DNA of 21,137 nt, taken from positions 1-21,137 of the forward strand of contig JAEZQX010000312.1 of assembly GCA_023441105.1 (NCBI GenBank), given 5' to 3'. The stretch is from Pseudomonadota bacterium. GTDB lineage: Bacteria > Pseudomonadota > Gammaproteobacteria > Burkholderiales > Burkholderiaceae. This document shows, piece by piece, positions 16,188-21,137 of the stretch. Made by a program: the position numbers and the translations under genes. Under the pieces are notes generated by a model that was not told where the DNA came from, ran no database searches, and was given only the letters and a program-made list of their open reading frames with translations. Within the stretch, counting starts at the first letter, position 1. Every line of letters begins with the position of its first letter.

Positions 16188-17336
16188 CTATTGCTTCTGC
16201 CTGGCCGCTTCCTCCGTCGGTGCCTTCTCCGGGAAGTAGTAGTTGGCCAGGAAGGAATAGGGCGGGAACATGAAGCGCTTGGCGGGCACGACCTCGGCCG
16301 CATAGGCGCGCTGCGAATCGTGCACCTTCTTGAAGAACGGGTTCTTCTCGCCTTCCTCCCGGGCGATCTCGTCCCAGGTCTTCAGGAACGCCAGCAGCAC
16401 CTCGGCCGGCGTGCGCAGGATCTGCACGTTGTGCTTGTCGCGCAGCTCCTTGAGCGCATCGGCGTTCTGGCGCTGCCACTTCGCCCACCAGCGGTAGAAG
16501 CTCTCGGTCGCCGCCGACTTGACGATCTCCTGGTGCACCGGCGACAGTGACTGCCACACGTCGCGGTTGATGATCAGCTCGCCGATGGTCGTGCTCTCGT
16601 GCACCCCGGGGGTGTAGTAGTACTTCCAGACGTTGTGGAAGCCCAGGCGCAGGTCCTCGACGCCGCCCACCCATTCGGCGCAATCGATCACGCCGCGCTG
16701 CGCCGAAGGGATGATTTCGCCGCCGGGCATGTTGACCGTCGCCGCACCCATCCGCTGCCATACCTCCGCGGCGATGCCGGTCTGCCGGCACTTCATGCCC
16801 TTGAAGTCGGCCAGGTCCTTGATCGGCCGCTTGAACCAGCCGAATGCCTGCGGCCCAGCCGGCAGGATGGGAAACACGACGACGTTGAGCTTCAGCTCCT
16901 TCTGGTAGAACTCCTGGTAGAGCTCGAGGCCGCCGCCTTCGTACAACCAGCCCATCGCGTCGATGAAGTCCATGCCGAAGGTGCCCCCGGGGCCACCGGT
17001 GAACAGGACCGCGGTCTTGTTCTTGCCGGTCCAGTACCCCGCCCAGGCATGCGCCCCGTCGAGCACCCGCTTGTGGGTCGCGTCGAGAACCTCGAACGGC
17101 GGCACCACCTGTCCGGCGGGCATGGTCTCGATCTTGAGGCTTCCGCCGGAGAGCTTGCCGACGCGTTCCGCGAAGAAGAGGAAGTTCTCGTACAAGGTCA
17201 GCGATGCCGGCCAGGTGGCCTGCATCTTGAGCACCGTCGTTTGTTGAGCCGTTGCCTGCGGCGCGCCAGCCAGCAACGCGGCGGTGGCGAGCAGGGCCGC
17301 GGCAAGGCGCGGCCACCGGCTTGGATGCAGCTTCAT
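16188..17336 (-). CDS. TRAP solute-binding protein, TakP-like (2-oxo/hydroxy-acid type)
   Basis: A 382-residue periplasmic protein with a Sec signal of 30 residues (cleavage ATA/QQ). Arg184 in KGMKCRQTG is the conserved carboxylate-binding arginine, and Glu221-Trp222 in CAEWVGG followed by LGFHNVWKYYYTPGVHES is the pattern of TakP and related lactate/pyruvate TRAP proteins, where the Glu-Trp region helps hold a metal ion and ligand. The length is also right for that group and longer than the DctP proteins at 3047-5109. The ATG at 17336 has GAGGAG seven bases upstream and starts the signal peptide; longer frames reaching 17525 lack both. The likely ligand is a 2-oxo or 2-hydroxy monocarboxylate, which is family-based inference. 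Confidence 0.92.
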   Translation of the reverse strand: MKLHPSRWPRLAAALLATAALLAGAPQATAQQTTVLKMQATWPASLTLYENFLFFAERVGKLSGGSLKIETMPAGQVVPPFEVLDATHKRVLDGAHAWAGYWTGKNKTAVLFTGGPGGTFGMDFIDAMGWLYEGGGLELYQEFYQKELKLNVVVFPILPAGPQAFGWFKRPIKDLADFKGMKCRQTGIAAEVWQRMGAATVNMPGGEIIPSAQRGVIDCAEWVGGVEDLRLGFHNVWKYYYTPGVHESTTIGELIINRDVWQSLSPVHQEIVKSAATESFYRWWAKWQRQNADALKELRDKHNVQILRTPAEVLLAFLKTWDEIAREEGEKNPFFKKVHDSQRAYAAEVVPAKRFMFPPYSFLANYYFPEKAPTEEAARQKQ

Positions 17337-17790
17337 CGGTCGTCTCCTCGAAGGACGTTGCGCCGAACAAAGCCGCGCTGCACCTACCTGCGAGCAGAAG
17401 TCGCGGCCGGTACTGGATCCGGGCGTCCTCGTCATGGGGACGCCGCGGCCGCGCAAAGCGCATCGCCCTCTCCGCGTCTCGCGGAGCCGCCGACAAAGTA
17501 GGCGACAGATCCGGCGGGTTGTCAATCGCCGGTTCGGCCCACCGCTGGACTCGATTGAACGAGCTGGCGAAGGTGACGGAAGGCGAAGCCGTGGCAGCGC
17601 CGGCGGACTCGCCAGGAAAACGCGCAGGCGCCTTTAAACGGCTACACGCTTCGGCGGTCGGACAAGGGAAGTGGAGGTGCGCTCGTCGCTCTGCCTGGAA
17701 GCATCGTCTCATTGCCCGGCGGCGATCCCCGCACCGAGCCAGCCGGGCGCGACTATCGGGCGCGTGGCGACGAGATCCGTTGGCGAGCGA
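17337..17790. other. 454 bp gene-free stretch
   Basis: The frames that are open here give low-complexity, arginine-rich translations without ribosome sites and look like GC-driven chance frames. Apart from the candidate TRAP promoter at 17495-17525 I see no gene, RNA gene, repeat or convincing terminator. It separates two minus-strand units, so it probably holds the end of the LLM transcript and the control region of the TRAP operon. Confidence 0.6.
17495..17525 (-). promoter_or_regulatory. Candidate sigma-70 promoter for the TakP-type TRAP operon
   Basis: On the minus strand a perfect TTGACA (17525-17520) is followed after 19 bases by TACTTT (17500-17495), a three-of-six match to TATAAT. 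Transcription from here would leave a leader of about 150 bases before the binding-protein ATG. The long spacer and poor -10 box make this a modest call. Confidence 0.35.
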
Positions 17791-18780
17791 TCAGGCGGCG
17801 TCGCGCACCTGGGCGGCGATTTCGTAGGAACGACGCCGCGCCTGGTGGTCGAAGATCTGCGCCGTGATCATCAGCTCGTCGGCGCCGGTGCGAGCGATGA
17901 AATCCGTCATCTGCCGCCGCACCGTCTCGGGCGAGCCGATGGCGGAGCACGACAGCACCTGGTCGAGCATCTCCTTCTGCGGCGGCGACAGGTGCGCCTC
18001 GTAACCCTTCACCGGCGGCTGCAGCTTCGACGGCCGGCCGGTGCGCAGGTTGACGAACGCCTGCTGCATCGAGGTGGCGAGATAGCGGCCTTCATCGTCG
18101 CTATCGGCCGCGAAGACATTGAAGCCGAGCATGACGTACGGCTGCTGCAGCCGCGCGGAGGCCTTGAAGCGGGCGCGATAGAGCGAGACCGCCTGCATCA
18201 TCATCGCCGGCGCGAAATGCGAGGCGAAGGCGAAGGGCAGCCCGAGTGCCGCGGCAAGCTGCGCGCCGAACAGGCTCGAGCCGAGGATCCAGAGCGGCAC
18301 GTCGAGGCCGGAGCCCGGCACCGCCTGGACCTGCTGGCCCGGTTCCGGCTCCTCGAAGTAGTGCATCAACTCCACCACGTCCTGCGGGAATTGGTCCGCA
18401 TCGCTCGCCAGGTTGCGGCGCAGGGCGCGGGCGGTGGCCATGTCGGAGCCGGGCGCGCGGCCGAGGCCCAGGTCGATGCGTCCGGGGAACAGCGACGCCA
18501 GCGTGCCGAACTGCTCGGCGATCACCAGCGGCGAATGGTTCGGCAGCATGATGCCGCCCGCACCCACGCGGATGGTGGAGGTGCCGCCGGCCACGTGCGC
18601 GATCACCACCGATGTGGCGGCGCTGGCGATGCCCGGCATGCTGTGATGCTCGGCGAGCCAGAAACGCCGGTAGCCCAGCTTCTCCGCATGCCGCGCCAGG
18701 TCCAGCGTGTTGCGGAACGACTGCGTGGCGTCGCTTCCTTCGAGGATGGGCGAGAGGTCGAGGACGGAAAGTGTCGTCAT
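17791..18780 (-). CDS. LLM-class flavin-dependent oxidoreductase (luciferase-like, MsnO8-type)
   Basis: A 329-residue TIM-barrel flavoprotein of the bacterial luciferase-like monooxygenase superfamily. The segments [36 protein letters not shown] and [14 protein letters not shown] are hallmarks of the MsnO8 subgroup, and [28 protein letters not shown] sequence (starting near residue 162) is the flavin-proximal strand and helix. Members use reduced FMN, often from a separate reductase, to oxidise organic substrates, or act as F420/FMN reductases; the true reaction is unknown for most. The ATG at 18780 fits the normal N-terminus ([11 protein letters not shown]). It is the most distal of three minus-strand genes, 102 bases after the GNAT gene, so it may have its own promoter. 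Confidence 0.92.
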   Translation of the reverse strand: MTTLSVLDLSPILEGSDATQSFRNTLDLARHAEKLGYRRFWLAEHHSMPGIASAATSVVIAHVAGGTSTIRVGAGGIMLPNHSPLVIAEQFGTLASLFPGRIDLGLGRAPGSDMATARALRRNLASDADQFPQDVVELMHYFEEPEPGQQVQAVPGSGLDVPLWILGSSLFGAQLAAALGLPFAFASHFAPAMMMQAVSLYRARFKASARLQQPYVMLGFNVFAADSDDEGRYLATSMQQAFVNLRTGRPSKLQPPVKGYEAHLSPPQKEMLDQVLSCSAIGSPETVRRQMTDFIARTGADELMITAQIFDHQARRRSYEIAAQVRDAA

Positions 18781-18882
18781 GGCGCAACCATGGTATCAAC
18801 CGGTCGCGGCTGGCGCTCGAAGCCCCTCCCCAGGCATCGCTTCGGCCGCCACGCCGAGCCGCAGGAAGGCGCGCCGGAACCG

Positions 18883-19476
18883 TCAGGCGCGCCGGGGCCG
18901 GGAGCGCGCGCGGCCGGCGAGCGCCAGCCGAACGACCGGCCGGTGCGGCTTGCGCCGCGCCACCTCATGAAAGCCGGCGGCGTCGTACATCGACTTGGTG
19001 CCGAACCACATCGCGTCGTCGCGCGATCGTGCCGGCTTGTCGACCGGATAGGCCTCGAGAATCTTCGCGCCCTGCCCGCGGGCGTAGCGGATCGCGGCGT
19101 CGAGCAGCGCGTGCGCGACACCTTGGCCGCGGCAGGCACCAGGCACGACGAAGCAGACGATCGACCACACCGGCAGTTCGTCGACCGGCTTCATCACCGG
19201 CGAACGCCGCAGCTTGGCGAACGCTTCGCGCGGCCCCAGCGACACCCACCCCACCGGCACCCCATCGCGGTAGCCCACCAGGCCGGGAGGAGGCCCCGCG
19301 TCGACGAGCGCCCGCAAGCTGGCGCGGGCCGTGCCGGCTGGCGCCTGGGTCGAACTGCCGCTGACGCGGTAGAACATGCACCAGCAGCCGCGGGCGATGG
19401 AGCAGCCGCGGGCGTTGAAGATCGCCTCGAGATCCTGCCAGCGATCGGGGGTGAGCGGATGGGCATGCAACGGCAT
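18883..19476 (-). CDS. GNAT-family N-acetyltransferase
   Basis: A 197-residue protein with the GNAT core. The acetyl-CoA pyrophosphate loop is seen at 114-121 (ACRGQGVA, R-x-x-G-x-A type) after the strand VWSIVCFVV, and is followed by the usual helix HALLDAAIRYARGQGA. A later MYDAAGFHEVARR segment is the typical 'GF' strand near the C-terminus. The N-terminal region holds a Cys-rich patch (RGCWCMFYRVSG, with Cys25, Cys31 and Cys33), a feature of one GNAT subgroup of unknown acceptor. The ATG at 19476 has GAGGAG eight bases upstream. It follows the VOC gene by 26 bases, so the two are probably co-transcribed. The last dozen residues are Arg-rich and may be unstructured. Confidence 0.88.
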   Translation of the reverse strand: MPLHAHPLTPDRWQDLEAIFNARGCSIARGCWCMFYRVSGSSTQAPAGTARASLRALVDAGPPPGLVGYRDGVPVGWVSLGPREAFAKLRRSPVMKPVDELPVWSIVCFVVPGACRGQGVAHALLDAAIRYARGQGAKILEAYPVDKPARSRDDAMWFGTKSMYDAAGFHEVARRKPHRPVVRLALAGRARSRPRRA

Positions 19477-19502
19477 CTGGGCGCTCCTCGCCGCCGCGGT
19501 CG

Positions 19503-21137
<1,635 letters not shown>

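Overview
This is a 21.1 kb window of GC-rich (roughly two-thirds G+C by eye), densely packed bacterial DNA. The gene content is dominated by periplasmic solute uptake: two TRAP transporters and one PotABCD-type ABC transporter, with FCD-GntR, TetR and LuxR-type regulators. This suggests a metabolically versatile proteobacterium, most likely a betaproteobacterium of the Burkholderiales. That placement is inference from gene families and composition only. No tRNA, rRNA, CRISPR array, integrase or insertion sequence was seen.

Layout. (1) 1-321: the C-terminal end of a glutathione S-transferase-like gene. (2) 338-5852: a minus-strand operon of two paralogous TRAP solute-binding proteins, a small and a large TRAP permease and a COG3618-type amidohydrolase, read divergently from an FCD-family GntR regulator at 5184-5852. 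The likely logic is uptake of an organic acid or lactone, hydrolysis by the amidohydrolase, and control by the GntR protein from a dyad-rich 74 bp spacer. (3) 5870-10895: a minus-strand five-gene operon of a non-heme Fe(II)/2-oxoglutarate oxygenase, a Tat-type binding protein, an ATPase and two permeases. Three of its four junctions are 4-base ATGA/GTGA overlaps. A candidate sigma-54 promoter lies upstream. (4) 11029-13420: a GAF-hybrid histidine kinase facing a LuxR/NarL response regulator tail to tail. (5) 13690-14097: a small secreted cupin. (6) 14164-17336: a second, TakP-like TRAP operon (binding protein, small permease, large permease), with a candidate promoter in a 454 bp gene-free stretch. 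(7) 17791-19925: minus-strand LLM flavin oxidoreductase, GNAT acetyltransferase and VOC protein, divergent from a TetR regulator at 20003. Two 27-bp-spaced operator-like boxes sit between VOC and TetR. (8) About 20654-20737: a run of poly-C/poly-G that looks like a sequencing or assembly defect and obscures the end of the TetR gene. (9) 20753-21137: the C-terminal part of an S9 prolyl-oligopeptidase-family peptidase.

The most interesting points are the oxygenase heading a polyamine-type transporter operon behind a possible sigma-54 promoter, the dual binding proteins feeding one TRAP permease, the Asp-to-Asn change at the expected catalytic motif of the amidohydrolase, the paired TetR operator boxes, and the suspect homopolymer junction. 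No clearly new defence or mobile system was found.
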